Origin: Coniferiporia sulphurascens
Lineage: Eukaryota; Basidiomycota; Agaricomycetes; Hymenochaetales; Hymenochaetaceae
NCBI GenBank assembly: GCA_002794785.1
Contig: NBBA01000011.1
Span: forward strand, 434,001 to 498,000
Direction: 5' to 3'
DNA length: 64,000 nucleotides
The notes beneath the pieces were generated by a model, which worked only from the letters and a program-made list of their open reading frames with translations, ran no database searches and was not told the DNA's origin. This document shows positions 34,569 through 46,400 of the stretch, in pieces; the first letter of the stretch is position 1, and the number at the start of each line of letters is the position of its first letter. A program made the translations under genes and the position numbers.

Positions 34569-36644
34569 ATGTCGAACACAGGCGATTACAGGAATACACT
34601 CCATCGAACGACTTGAACCAACCCCCCACCCGCCCCATCGGCCAACGCTGATCCCGACTGGGTCGCCAGGATGGCCGCCAACTGGGTGTCTGCCGGCGCA
34701 GCCGCCGCCGCTCGACATGGAACGGCCGCCCCCACCACCCCCAACAGAGAACCCCTCACTGGCTTCCTGCCACTGACTTCCTCCCCGGACGTCCTGGCAC
34801 CCTCCCCAGCCATTGGTGACTCCCAACTGGTGTTGGCCTACGATTTCACCACCCAGGCGCATGCAGAGTCAAGGCAGGCATCCCGAGCCGGCTCCCCAGC
34901 AGCCTCGGTAGGGTCGATCCACGGCTCCAACAAATTTGGCGAGACAGCCCCAGAGATGGCCGTCGACCCCCATACCCCCCTGCAACAGGTGGGAGGTGCA
35001 AGCCTCTGGCGGAAACGCTCCTCTGTCGCCATGTCGCCTCTCACTCCGAGAGGACCCCCGGCTCAACAACAACATGAACCCCACACGGCGGGATTCATGC
35101 ATGCCCTCTCCCAAGCCCTGGATGACTTCGACAAGGAAACCCTGGGCGCCACCACCAAAGATATCGACATCAAAGCCGCTTAGTTTGTAGGCAACCTCCT
35201 CTGGAACCTCCAAACAACAGTGGCCAACATCATGCAAGAAAGGAATGACCCCCAGCACATCATCTACCGCAACACGGTAATGGCCTACAACTTCACAAGG
35301 GAGGGGGCGGAAATCACCCTCCCGGAACCCTTTGCACCAGCTCACCCCCCCCAAAGGGCCCCGGCCACCACCGGGACCCCAGGCACCGCCCCCGTGACCC
35401 CAGAAATGAGGGCACTGACTGATGCAGTCAAGCGCCTGACTACTGATGTAGCTTCTATATCACGTCAGATGGCCTCCATCAGCTCTAGGCCCGCCCAGCA
35501 ACAACAGCAACAACAACAACAACAACAACAACAACCCGCCCCCCAGACCACTGCCCAGGCCGCCCCCACCTCCTATGCCCAAGTAGCCACAGCAGCGGCC
35601 CCACCAACATCCGCCAACCCATCCCCAGTGGCCCCAGCCACTGGAGTGGTCATCAACCCAGCACAAAAGAAGAAGAAGCGCCAATGGAAGGTGCCCCCCC
35701 CACCCACTATGTATGCCAAGGACCCAACCTTAGTTCTCACACCAACAGTTGGCATATGGGCCGAAAACCAGAAGTCAGCAATGGCTCTGACCAAAACGTC
35801 CCATGAGTTCTTTGCCTCCCTCCCCACTGCAGACCAAGTCCCAGTCCTGTCCTCTGCATACAATGTAAAGGGGAACATCGTGACCACATTTGTGGCACGC
35901 CCATCATCTGCTAACCCGACCACAGAAACAATCATTGATCACCACTCTGCGGCCTATGCATCCCACATGCGCAATGAATGTATTGCAGCAGGGGTTAACG
36001 TCCCGACCGCATTCTCACTCACCCCCTCCAGAGTCCGCCCCCAGCCTGCACTGTGCATCTCCATGGTGCCCTGCAAGGACTTCCTGTTCGGCCAGAATGG
36101 ACATACCATCACTGAGAAGGCCCTTATGGCCGAAATCCGGCACAACCCGGCACTCTGCAACCTTGACTTTGTGGTCACCCCACACTTTGCTGCCACCGAG
36201 GATCACCTGCCGACACTCGACAGGTGCCCAGTGGTCTTCTCCTTTGTCAACCCCAATGGCTCCATATGAGAGCGCCTCCTCAAGAGGCCCTGAGTATGGA
36301 TGTTTGGTTCCGCCCTCCGACTTTCAGTCCCACCTGTATGCCCCACCCTCACTCAATGCGAGCGGTGCCAGGGCCTCGGCCATGGAATCAAGGGTTGCCA
36401 TGCCCAACCCTGCTGCACTGACTGCGTGGGTGCCCACCTGACCCACAATCACCGCAAATTGTGCGCCCACTGCGCGACAGATGCAGTGCCCGAAGGCGAC
36501 ACATGTCCCCACCCCCACCTATGCAACAACTGCAAGGGCGACCATCCCACCACCCTGCTGGCCTGCCCTAAGAAGAGGCGCTACTGCCAAATCGAAGAGG
36601 CCCTTGCTGCCGACCCCACCGACAACCAGATGGAGGAGATATGA
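34569..36644 (+). pseudogene. LINE-gamma ORF1, full length, three stops
   Basis: 692 codons in one frame from MSNTGDYRNTLH. The N-terminus is Pro/Ala-rich, with a CAA/CAG-repeat polyglutamine tract at ~35498-35535 and a basic KKKKRQWKVPPPP stretch. The gag core contains KTSHEFFASLPTADQVPVL and LCISMVPCKDFLFGQNGH. Knuckles read CERCQGLGHGIKGC, CTDCVGAHLTHNHRKLC and CNNCKGDHPTTLLAC. In-frame stops lie near 35182 (TAG), 36268 and 36291 (TGA). The ORF1 TGA overlaps the ORF2 ATG (ATGA, 36641-36644). Confidence 0.92.
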
Positions 36645-39600
36645 TAGAGAAACTCTCTGTCCTACAGTGGAATGCCGCCTGCTCACTAGCGGCGATACAT
36701 TCCTTAATCCCTGTCCTCACAACTGACCCATCCCCCCTGCACCTAATCCTGATTCAGGAACCGCCCTGGTACCAAATAGGCATGCAACCATCACTCACGG
36801 ACCCGACTGGCACACCGGTCAACAACATCCCCACCATCCCAGGATACATACCCGTCCTACCACCAGAGGTCCGCCCTCAGGTCATCACATATGTATCCAG
36901 GGCCCTCCCCCCCACCTCCTGGTCAATCCTTGGCGCCGCATCCCACAGCACCGATGTACTGATGGTGGAGGTTAGATCCCAACTCACCCTCTGGGTGTGC
37001 AACTACTACGGCATGCACCCCCGGATCGAGCAAACGCCTCCCCCCAGTACCCAGGTGAGTCCTTCTTATTCTCACTCCCCTCGGTGCTAGCCACCACTCT
37101 ACTCGTGGCAGGCGACTTCAACCGTTGCCACCACATGTGGTCCGAATTCTCTGTCCCACAGCGGGATGACTTGGGGGCGCAACCCCTCAATGACTTTTTC
37201 TGCGGACACAGCCTGGCACCTGCCCATCTCCCTGACTCGGATTCCCAACCTGACGGCAATCGCTGCCAGTGTCCCATTGACATGATCTGGGCCCCACCTG
37301 TGGTCAACCCCAACTTTATTATAGACTCGGCTACCTCCAACCCCTCACCACTGTCCAACCATGCCATCCTGCAGTGGTCACTGCTGTTCCGGCCCCCCCC
37401 TCCCATCCTAAAGACACACCAGCTACTTCCAGCCAACAAGGAGGAGTGGACCGACATAGCCTTCCCCCTCCTAGAAGCAGCCTTCTGCCTACCGGGGCTC
37501 GATACCCATTCACTGGACACCAAAGCCAAGGCGGTCCTTGACTCTATGGTCGCTGCCCTCCAGCTGTTCACCCATCTCACCAAACCGTCGAAAGCGGAAG
37601 TCCCATGGTGGTCACCCCACTGCAAGACCCTTCTTTCCGCCATCCAGATGGCCACCACCCCCCTCCAGTGATCAGCAGCTCGATGCGCCTTTAAAAGAGG
37701 TGTCAGGACGGCCAAACGGCAGTTCTACACCGACCAGGCATCGGAAGCGGACACCTACAACATCTGGAGCTGGGCCAAACATGGCCTCGGAAACCGACCC
37801 ACTCCTATCCCCTCGCTGAAACGGCAGAACGGCACCTTCACCCAAATGGATGATGAGAAAGGTGAGCTTTTTCACGAAACTTTCTTCATGCCCCCCCCAC
37901 CCCAGGCAGTGACCAACACCCCATCGCCACCACCCCAACCAGCTGCCCCACCCATTCTCCTTTCGGAGCTCATGGGGGCCTGGCCGATATGTCCAACTTG
38001 TCGGCCCTGGGCCTCTCAGGAATAGGTTACTGCCCCCTGAAATGGGTGGTGGATGCCTACCCTGATGAGATACTTACACTTTTCAATGACTGCCTATGCT
38101 TGGGGCACCACCCCGAGTGCTGGTGGGCGGCAAAGGTGGTAATGCTCAGGAAGCCAAACAAGAAGGACCCCTTCTTGCCGCACTCATACTGGCCCATCAC
38201 CCTCAAGGAGACCCTAGGGAAACTCCTCAAAAAGATTATCACTAACCGGCTCCAGTACCTTGCGAACACGAGGGACTGGTTGCCACCTAACCAATATGGG
38301 GGGCGCCAAGGCCATTCGGTCTATGATGCTGCCCAACACCTTTTACAGATGGTGGAGTGCGCCCACTCAGAGGGCCGTGTGTGCTTGGTCCTAGCAGTCG
38401 ACATACAGGGTTTCTTCGACTCGGTGCGCCCTCAGCTCCTACACCGACAGCTGTTGGACCTCGGTTGTGTTACAATTTTTCTCTATGTTTCCCTCATTGC
38501 GCTGACTCACTTCCTCTTCATCATCATCAGTCAGCGCAACTCCCCCATTTCTCTGCCTTACTCATCCTTATTCGCCCTGCACCATAAGATGCCATGATGA
38601 CACCTTATTGCACCATCATGACGTGCTTTGCTTACTGATCGCATTCCATGCCTTGTAAACGACCGCATACAAGCAGCTACAGTAGTAAACACATAGAGTA
38701 GCATATAAGCCTGTAAAGTCTGTAGCACAAGCCCTAAGCTTGTGCTCTTTGTTCATACAAGCCCATTATCTGCTACCACCAGTTTACTGTGTGTCTACCA
38801 AGTCACCAGCCGCTTCATCATAACCCAACTCCACTAAGAAGCCTACCATGTCCACATTGTCGATCAGGAAGCCCCACCGACAATCACCTTCGACTTACGA
38901 CATCTAGGAAGCCCTGTTGTCATCACCACCAGTCCCGACGATCAGGAAGCCCCGATGTCGATCACCGCATAACTGTTGAGCTTAACAGGTTGCATGCCAG
39001 ACATGGCCGACTGGTGCCTGTCCTTCATGACAGATCGGCAGGTGGCTGTTGCCTTTGACAGCACTACCCTTCCTACCGCCCCAAAGCCAGACTTCGGCAT
39101 CCCCCAGGGATCACTGGTCTCCCCCATCCTGTCAACCATATTCACAGGGGTGGTCCTCCAGCGCTTTCACCAAGCCGGCACCTCCGCCCTGACATATGTT
39201 GATGACCACTTACTTGTTTGCGTAGGTCCCTCAGTGGCATCCAACTGCCATGCCCTAGCCCGTGCATACCAACAACTCAACACCCTCTTTGGCACCATTG
39301 GTCTCAACATTGAAGCCGCCAAGACAGAGTGCCTCCACTTCCACCCCCCCTTGGCGACGCACCGGCTATGATGGCTGGGACACAGCCGGCGTCCAGGTAG
39401 ACCCCAACACCTTGATCTGCCCCTCAATCCCCCTCCGATGGCTGGGGATATGGTGGGACCCAGCCCTCTCCTTCAAGCCCCACATAGAGCCCATGCACTC
39501 CAAGGGGCTCTCCACCCTCACCACACTCTGCATTCTAGGCAACACGCAACGCGGCATATCGGCCCTTCTCCTCCACCACCTCTACACCTCCTGTGTCCGC

Positions 39601-41153
39601 TCCATCCTGTCATGGGGGGCGCCAGTCTGGTATCATGGCCGCCACCAAAAAACCGCCTCCAGGCTGTACAAAACACAGCCTGTTGATGGATATTGGGCAT
39701 CTTCAAAGGCACCTCCCCCCACTCCACTAATTTTCTCTGCTCTGTCCCCCCTCTCTCTTTCTACTTTGAGTGTATAAAGACGACCCATTCTCTGCGCCTC
39801 TGGCGCACCCCCCACTCTATTGGTCACAAACTTTTTAAAAATGTAGCTAATAGACCCTTCTCCCTTTCTTTGCAGGTCTGAGCCCCATGGGTCCAACAGG
39901 TCCCTGCATACACACATCCCCCATGGATGGATCCTCTGGCCTTCACTCAAGGACGTATCCACTTCACCACTCCAGTCACCCTGGTTAGCGCCGACACCTG
40001 AAAATCATTCGTAACAGCCACGCACCAACTAGGATACACCCCTCACGTCCAAGTATTTACAGATGGCTCCCGCATAGAAAATAAGTCGGGCTCGGCCATA
40101 TGTGCAATGCTCGGCCATACTCGACTCCGGTCCTGCCGACTGGAGTCCCCTACCTGCACCACAGCCATGGACGCTGAGGAATTCTCCCTTGCCACGGCCC
40201 CAGGCTGGGTAGCACGCCGACTCCCGGCGCAGCTGTGTGTTGCATCAGACATTTTCTTCATGTCTGATTCACTGACTGCCCTCCACCTTTTCTGAACCTG
40301 GGCCACCGCCCCTGGCGCCCACCTCCTTCACATCTGGAAAGCAGGCGTGGAGACTCTGCTGGACTCGTACCTCCAACTCACCATCCATTTCATATGGTGC
40401 CCTGGCCACTCGGACATCCCTGGAAATGAATGGGCTGACATGGAAGCGAAGCTGGCCACAGAGCTCCCCCTGTCTGATCTTAAACCTTCCACCTCCACAC
40501 TAAAAGAGGTCGCCATCTGCACCCTCATGGCGCAATGGACGCTCTTGCTAGCCCGCCCACTTGCCTCAACCACCGACAAGTACTTGGCAGTTCATGGCCT
40601 CCCCTCCTGCCAACCACGAAAGCTGCTCATGCATTCAGTCGACCACCCACGCATGGAACTATCTGCAGTTGCGCAGGTCCTCTGCTGTGTTGGTCCCTAC
40701 GGGGGTTACTGGCTGAGTTTTGACTCAGCCTACCGTTGCAGGCATGGCCTGATCTCGCACTGCAGGTGGCACAACCACCCCCCCTGGCCCATGCAGTCGA
40801 CTGCCCACATCCTCGGCAGCTGCAGCACCTTCCATTCATGGATACAGCACATGTGGCCACCTCGGGACCCTCTCCCAGTCCACCACTCAGAGTGGGCTGA
40901 TGAAAACCACCTCCCAGTTCTGCACCACTGGCTTAAGCTGACAGGGCACCTGAACCGCCTTTCTGACCATGCCGTGGGGGCCATCCGGCTGGCATTTGCC
41001 ACAATGGACCTTGATGGACACCCCACCAACAAGGATATGGACTTGGACCTCCTAAGGGAATACATGCATCATATGCTTGGACCTCGAACTCGGGACTTGG
41101 ACCCAGCCCTTTTGGAGCTATCAGGTATGCTCCCTCCTTTTCCCTCTGACTAG
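36641..41153 (+). pseudogene. LINE-gamma ORF2 (EN-RT-RNase H), split by a solo LTR
   Basis: It begins MIEKLSVLQWNAACSLAAI. EN keeps LIQEPPW, NYYGMH and GDFNRCHHMW, but SDH reads SNH (TCCGAC to TCCAAC at 37357, a CpG change). Frameshifts occur in a C-run near 37022 and near 37978, with a TGA near 37669. RT block A is intact (VLAVDIQGFFDSV). LTR-1 sits between LLDLGC and MPDMADWCLSF, and the frame rejoins across the GGTTG duplication. Block B reads GIPQGSLVSPILS and block C YVDDHLL. RNase H has VFTDGSRIENKSG, and the C-terminal part ends at 41153. Confidence 0.92.
38468..38987 (+). repeat. LTR-1 solo LTR
   Basis: A 520-bp solo LTR, TGTTACAATTT...GAGCTTAACA, with a perfect 5-bp target duplication GGTTG (38463-38467 and 38988-38992). 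It lies inside RT of gamma(+). It is about 40 bp shorter than the other copies, mostly around the CATGACCTTCC segment upstream of the TATA region. It carries the hairpin GCACAAGC-CCTAA-GCTTGTGC at ~38727-38747. Confidence 0.96.
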
Positions 41154-41205
41154 CGCCCGTCTTTTGAATTCCTACGGATACATCTCAGCTGGCACTCTCA
41201 CCCCC

Positions 41206-41463
41206 TATTAAATAAATATAACGAACAATATAAATATAGTACGTGGTCATATGAACAACCACCTTACTAAGTGAATGATGACGCAACGATAATGCCATAC
41301 GATATAGGAGCTAGATAGTTATAGTAGTACTAGCCCACAGAACGTGTATATAAGGGGAGCTGGTCTCACCCTAGAAATACATCGGTTTACGCTGATAACC
41401 CACCTAAGCCCTGACTTCACCACTGTACCTCATCATCTACCACAACATGTGTAGATTTTAAGA
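41206..41463 (+). repeat. LTR-2 solo LTR-like element, copy 2
   Basis: 258 bp, differing from copy 1 at only a few positions, with the same termini (TATTAAATAA...GATTTTAAGA). The target duplication is CCCCC (41201-41205 and 41464-41468). It has the TATA-like GTATATAAGGGGAGC. It sits in the 3' UTR of gamma(+), just after the ORF2 stop. Confidence 0.87.
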
Positions 41464-42467
41464 CCCCCCCTTTCCATTTCTAAGCTTCTTACTTAACCTG
41501 CCCCTAACTGCGTGGTCTGTTCATAGCGATATGTATCCCTCCTTCTCGTGCTTCATCTCACTAAATAGGGTCTCTTCACACTTCGGCGCCCCTGGGGAGC
41601 AGAGCCCCCGCCCAGTTTTGTGTGATGCGCAATGATGGGCACCTCCGTTGTTATGTAGTTAGGGCCCCCCCTTTGGGGGGGCAGCTTGTAATTATGTAAT
41701 ACTGCAGGAATAATAATAATAATAATAATTTTAAAAAAAAAGTATAGCATGGTCAGACAGGGGGGAGGGGTCGGAGGTAGCCGAATCTAGAATAGAGTCG
41801 GGGTTGACTGCGGGTGGGGCCCAGATCATGTCAATGGGGCACTGGCAACAATTGCCATTGGGCCATGAGTCCAAGTCAGGTATGTGGGCAGGCGCCAGGC
41901 CATGCCCACGGAAAAAGTCATCGAGGGGCTGTGCCCCCAAGTCATCTCGCTGTGTGGCTGAGAGTTCAGACCACATGTGGTGGTGATGGTTGAAGTCGCC
42001 CGCCACGAGTAGAGTGGTGGCTAGCACCAAGGGGAGTGAGAACAGAAATGACTCACCTGGGTACTGAGGGGGGGCATTTTCTCGGTCCAGGGGGTGCATA
42101 CCATAGTAGTTGCACACCCGGAGGGTGATTTGGGATCATACCTCCACTGTCAGTACATTGGTGCCATGGGATGCAGCTCTGAGGATCGACCATGAAGTAG
42201 GGGGGAGGGCTCTGGAAATGTATGTGACTACCCGAGGGTGAACCTCTGGTGGTAGGACCAGCACGTAGCCTGGGATGGTTGGGACATTGAGGACCAGAGT
42301 GCCAGTTGGGTTCATGAGTGAGGGTTGCAGGCCTATTTGATACCAGAGTGGTTCCTGGATAAGAATTAGGTGCAGGGGGGAGGGGTCAGTTGTGAGGACT
42401 GGAATTAGGGAGTTTATTGCCACTAGTGAGTGGGCGGCATTCCACTGCAGGATAGAGAGTGTCTCTA

Positions 42468-45400
42468 TCATATTTCCTCCATCTGGTCATCGGTGGGGTC
42501 AGTGGCAAGGGCCTCTTCGATTTGGCGGTAGCGCCTTTTCTTAGGGCAGGCCAGCAGGGTGGCAGGGTGGTCGCCCTTGCAGTTGTTGCATAGGTGGGGG
42601 TGTGGGCATGTGTTGCCTTCGGGCACTGTGTCGGTTGCGCAGTGGGCGCATGATTTGCGGTGATTGCGGGTCAAATGGGCACCCGCACATTCAGCGCAGC
42701 AGGGTTGGGCTTGGCAGCCCTTGGTTCCATGACCGAGGCCTTGGCACCACTCACATTGGGTGAGGGTGGGGCGGACAGGTGGGACTGAGAGCCATAAGAG
42801 GCTCTGAACATCCAGACACAGGGTCTCTTGAGGAGGTGTTCGCGGATGGACCCATCGGGGTTGACGAAGGAGAAGACCACTGGGCACCTGTCGAGGGTCG
42901 GCAGGTGGTCCTCGGTGGCAGCAAAGTGGGGGGTGACTACAAAGTCGAGGTTGTGGAGTGCCAGGTTGTGCTGGATTTCGGCCATGAGGGCCTTCTCAGT
43001 GATGGTGTGCCCGTTCTGGCCGAATAAGAAGTCTTTGCACAGCACCATGGAGATGTGGAGGGCAGACCGGGGGCGGACTCTGGAGGGGGTGAGCGAGAAG
43101 GCAGTTGGGATGTTAATCCCCACTGCAATTTTTTTTTTAAATTTATTATTCCTACTGAGCTATGCAATACACCTGTGGCCCCGTAGGGGCCGCCTGTAAA
43201 CTACCTAACTACTGAGGCACCCGTCATCATTCATTGAGCGAAACTGGGCGGGGCGCATGCCTCCCAGAGGAGGCCTAGTGGGCTTACACACCCTATTAAA
43301 GGAGAGGAGAGGGAAGGGGAGGGAGGCATACATATCGTGACTAATACTAACTGAACCAAGTCGAAACAAGATCAGGAAAAGACAGTCCCTTAGAAGAGGA
43401 AAGGAGTGGCTGCAGGTGCCATAGAAGAAACCGGTGGGGAATCCAAAAGGCAATCAAGAGTCAGAGGGAAATGGTGGGAGCGTACCTGAGCGCTCCAAAA
43501 GGGCCGGGTCTGTGTCCTGAGTCCTGGATCCGAGCAACCTGCACATGTAGCCCCAGAGGGTGTCCAAGTCGAGGTCATTGTCAGTGGGGAGTCCGTCTAG
43601 TTCCATGGTCGCAAAGGCAAGGCGAATAGCCCCGGCTGTACAGTCGGATATTCGGTTGAGGTGGCCTGTGAGGTGTAGCCAGTGCCTTAGTACCAGGAGG
43701 TGGTTTTCATCCGCCCATTCTGAATGGTGGACAGGGAGGGGGTCGCTTCTTGGCCATACTCATCTTATCCAGGGCTGGAATGTTTCGCATCCGCCTAGGA
43801 CATGTGAGGTTGACTGAGCCGGCCAGGGGGGGTAGTTGTGCCACCTGCAGTGAGAGATCAGGCCATGTCTGCATCGGTAGGCTGAGTCAAAGCTCAGCCA
43901 GTAACCCCCATAGGGACTGGCTTGACAGAGGACCTGCACCACTGCGGTGGGCTCCGAGCAGGGGTGGTCGACTGAGATAGTCAAAAGTTTCCTCGGTCGT
44001 CAAGTGGGGGGCCCCGTTACTGCCAGGTATTTGTTGGCGGTAGAGGCAAGGGGGCGGGTAATCCCCACTGCGATGCACTCTGTGCACATATGGGACGCAT
44101 AGGCCACAGAGTGATGATCAATGATCGTTTCCGTGGTCGGGTTAGCAGAGGAGGGGCGTGTCACAAATGTGGTGACAATGTTCCCCTTTACATTATATGC
44201 GGAGGACAGGACCGGGACTTGGTCTGCAGTGGGGAGGGAGGCAAAGAACTCATGGGACGTTTTGGTCAGAGCCATTGCTGACTTCTGGTTCTCGGCCTGT
44301 ATTCCTACTGTTGGGGTGAGTACCAAGGTTGGGTCCTTGGCGTACATTGTGGGTGGGGGGGGCACTTTCCGCTGGTGCTTCTTCTTCTTTGGCACTGGGT
44401 TGATGACCATTCTGGTTGCTGGGGCAACTGGAGCCGGGTTGGTGGTTGTCAGGGGGGCTGCTGCTGTGGCCACCTGGGCATAGGAGGTGGGGGCAGGCTG
44501 GATGGCCGCCTGGGGGGCGGGTTGCTGCTGTTGCTGCTGCTGTTGATGGGGGGTGGGCCTAGAGCTGATAGAAGCCATCTGACGTGAAATAGAAGCCACG
44601 TCAGTAGTCAGGTGCTTGACTGCATCAGTCAGCACCCTCATTTCTGGGGTCACAGAGGTGGTGCCAGGGGTCTTGGTGGTGGCCAGGGCCCTTTGGGGGG
44701 GGCAAGCTGGGGCAAAGGGTTCCGGGAGGGCGATTTCTGCCCCCTCCCTTGTGAAGTTGTAGGCCATGACTGCGTTGTGGTAGATGATGTGCTGGGGGTC
44801 TTTCCTTTCTTGTGCAATGTTGGCCAGCATAGTTTGGATGTTCCGGAGGAGGTCGCCTACAAACTGTGCTGCCTTTATGTCGATATCGGTGGCAGAGGCA
44901 TCTGCTGTTTCCTTGTCGAAGTCTTCCAGGGCTCGTGATAGGGAGTACATGAACCCCAAGGTGTGAGGGTCGTGTTGTACCTGGGCGGGGGGTCCTCTCG
45001 GGGTGAGAGGCGACATGGCGGCTGAGGAGTGTTTCCGCCCGAGGCTTGCGCCTCCTACCTGTTGTGGGGGGGTGGTGGGGTCGACGGCCATGTCTGGTGT
45101 GGTCTCGCCTGGGTCGTGGGCTGGTTGGATCGACCCTACCGAGCCTGCTGTGGAGCCTGCTCGGGATGTCTGCCTCGATTCATTGCGTGCTTGGGCAGTG
45201 AAATCGTAAGCTGAGATCAGTTGGGAGTCGCTGATGTTGGGGGAGGGTGCCAGGACATCCAGGGAGGAGGTCAGTGGTGGGAAACCGGTGAGGGGTTGAC
45301 GGTTGGGGGTGGTGGGGGTGGCCGTTCCTTGGTAGAGGGCGGCTGCATTGGTGCTGGCGGACGCCCAGTTGGCGGCCATCCTGGCGACCCAGTCGGGATC

Positions 45401-45481
45401 GGCATTGGCCGATGGAGTGGGTGGGGGGTTGGTTCGAGTTGTTCGACAGAGTGTGTTCCTGTAATCGCCTGGGTTTGACAT
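42468..45481 (-). pseudogene. LINE-gamma ORF1, split by a delta fragment
   Basis: It starts at 45481 with MSNPGDYRNTLCRTTRT. A polyglutamine run near 44525-44550, KKKKHQRKVPPPPTMYAKD and HEFFASLPTADQVPVL follow. The delta fragment at 43130-44075 interrupts after HMCTECIAVGI. The rest resumes with PTAFSLTPSRVRP, MVLCKDFLFGQNGH and the three knuckles (CEWCQGLGHGTKGC with one residue changed, CAECAGAHLTRNHRKSC, CNNCKGDHPATLLAC). One frameshift lies near 42790. It ends overlapping ORF2 by ATGA. Confidence 0.9.
43130..44059 (-). mobile_element. LINE-delta, 930-bp 5'-truncated insertion
   Basis: It holds the delta 3' terminus (ATTCCTACTGAGCTATGCAA on the plus strand) and a hairpin with a UACG loop near 43172-43198. 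Up to ~43483 it is 3' UTR, followed by the ORF2 C-terminus to the RNase H/Cys-His border. The target duplication is 16 bp, TAATCCCCACTGCAAT (43114-43129) versus TAATCCCCACTGCGAT (44060-44075). The single difference is CA/CG. The tail is the T-run at 43130-43138. Confidence 0.94.
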
Positions 45482-45821
45482 GGGGGAGTTTTAGCTGCCC
45501 GCACTAGTCAATGGTGGTGGTTACTGGTCAAGAAGGATGTATTATTCCTGCAGTATTACATAATTACAAGCTGCCCCCCCGAAGGGGGGGCCCTAACTAC
45601 ATAACAACAGAGGCGCCCATCATTGCGCAATGCACAAAACTGGGCAGGGGCCCTGCTCCCCGAAGGGTGCTGGTGTGTGAAGGGCCCCTATTAGTACAAG
45701 ACAAAAGAGGAGGGAGGAATACATATCACTATGACTGTACCAAGTGGGCGAATGCAGGCAAAGGAGGTAGCTTAGAATGGAGAAAGGGAGGGTGAGAGCA
45801 CCGGCTGGGACATATGAGTAG

Positions 45822-46380
45822 CGTTACAATTTTCCTTTACTTTCCCTTATTGCGCTGACTCACTTCCTCTTCATCATCATCAGTCAGCACAACTCCCCCA
45901 TTTCTCTCCCTTACTCATCCTTATTTCGCCTTGCACCATAAGATGCCATGATGTCGCCATATTGCACCATCATGACGTGCTTTGCTTACTGATACCTCAA
46001 CGTGTATTACCAAGACCTCCCTTGGGTTTCCATGACCTTCCATAGCCATGTAAACAACCCTACACACGACCCTACATTAGCAAACACATAGAGTAGCATA
46101 TAAGCATGTAATGTAGACTGTACAAGCCCTAAGCTTGTGCTCTTTGTTCATACAAGCCCATTATCTGCTACCACCAGTTTACTGTGTGTCTACTGAGTCC
46201 TCAGTCGCTTTGTCGTAACCCGACTCGCTCAGAAGCCTACCACACCCCTATCGTCGATCAGGAAGCCCCACTGACGATCACCCTCGACTTATGACATCTA
46301 GGAAGCCCCGTTGCCGTACTACCAACCTCGACAATCAGGAAGTCCCACCATCGATCAACGCGTAACTGTTGAGCTTAACA
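45822..46380 (+). repeat. LTR-1 solo LTR
   Basis: 559 bp with target duplication AGTAG (45817-45821 and 46381-46385). The first base is C instead of T (CGTTACAATTTT), a terminal change from the usual TGTTA. It ends GAGCTTAACA. It has the AGGAAGCCCC repeats of U5, one of them changed to AGGAAGTCCC. Confidence 0.95.
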
Positions 46381-46400
46381 AGTAGGAGTCTGAATGGCAG

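Larger units (their letters stand above)
34509..41740 (+). mobile_element. LINE-gamma, full length, with two LTR insertions
   Basis: A complete plus-strand gamma LINE, about 6444 bp without LTR-1 (38468-38987), LTR-2 (41206-41463) and their duplicated sites. It starts ATCCTTCTTGACC at 34512, with ORF1 34569-36644 and ORF2 36641-41153. The hairpin with UUUG loop lies near 41668-41684, and the tail is (AAT)n plus A9. The target duplication is 13 bp, AGTATAGTGTGGT (34496-34508) versus AGTATAGCATGGT (41741-41753). It inserted into EN of gamma(-), a copy of its own subfamily in the opposite orientation. Confidence 0.96.
30967..42471 (-). pseudogene. LINE-gamma ORF2, interrupted by LTR-2 and by a full LINE
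   Basis: It starts at 42471 (MIETLSILQWNAAHSLVAI). EN continues to 41754 and resumes at 34508 after the gamma(+) insertion. RT blocks read KVVMLRKPNKKDP, NQYGGRQGHSVYDAAQ, VLAVDIQGFFDSV, then LTR-2, then GTPQGSPVSPILS and YVDNHLL. The second Asp is lost at 32922-32924 by a CpG-type change. RNase H has all motifs (VFMDSSHIDDRSG with FTDGS degraded, FLSDSLTAL, GHSDIPGNEWAD). The C-terminal Cys/His motif and stop are at 30967. Apart from the insertions the frame is well kept. Confidence 0.92.
30653..45539 (-). mobile_element. LINE-gamma, full length, with four nested insertions
   Basis: A complete minus-strand LINE: (ATT)n tail at 30653, 3' UTR with UUCA-loop hairpin near 30700, ORF2 30967-42471, ORF1 42468-45481, and 5' signature at ~45511-45539 (plus strand AATGGTGGTGGTTACTGG, then TCAAGAAGGATG). 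Removing LTR-2 (33184-33445), gamma(+) (34509-41753) and a delta fragment (43130-44075) leaves about 6434 bp. This equals the other full copies. The right flank is immediately the 3' end of a beta LINE. Confidence 0.94.
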
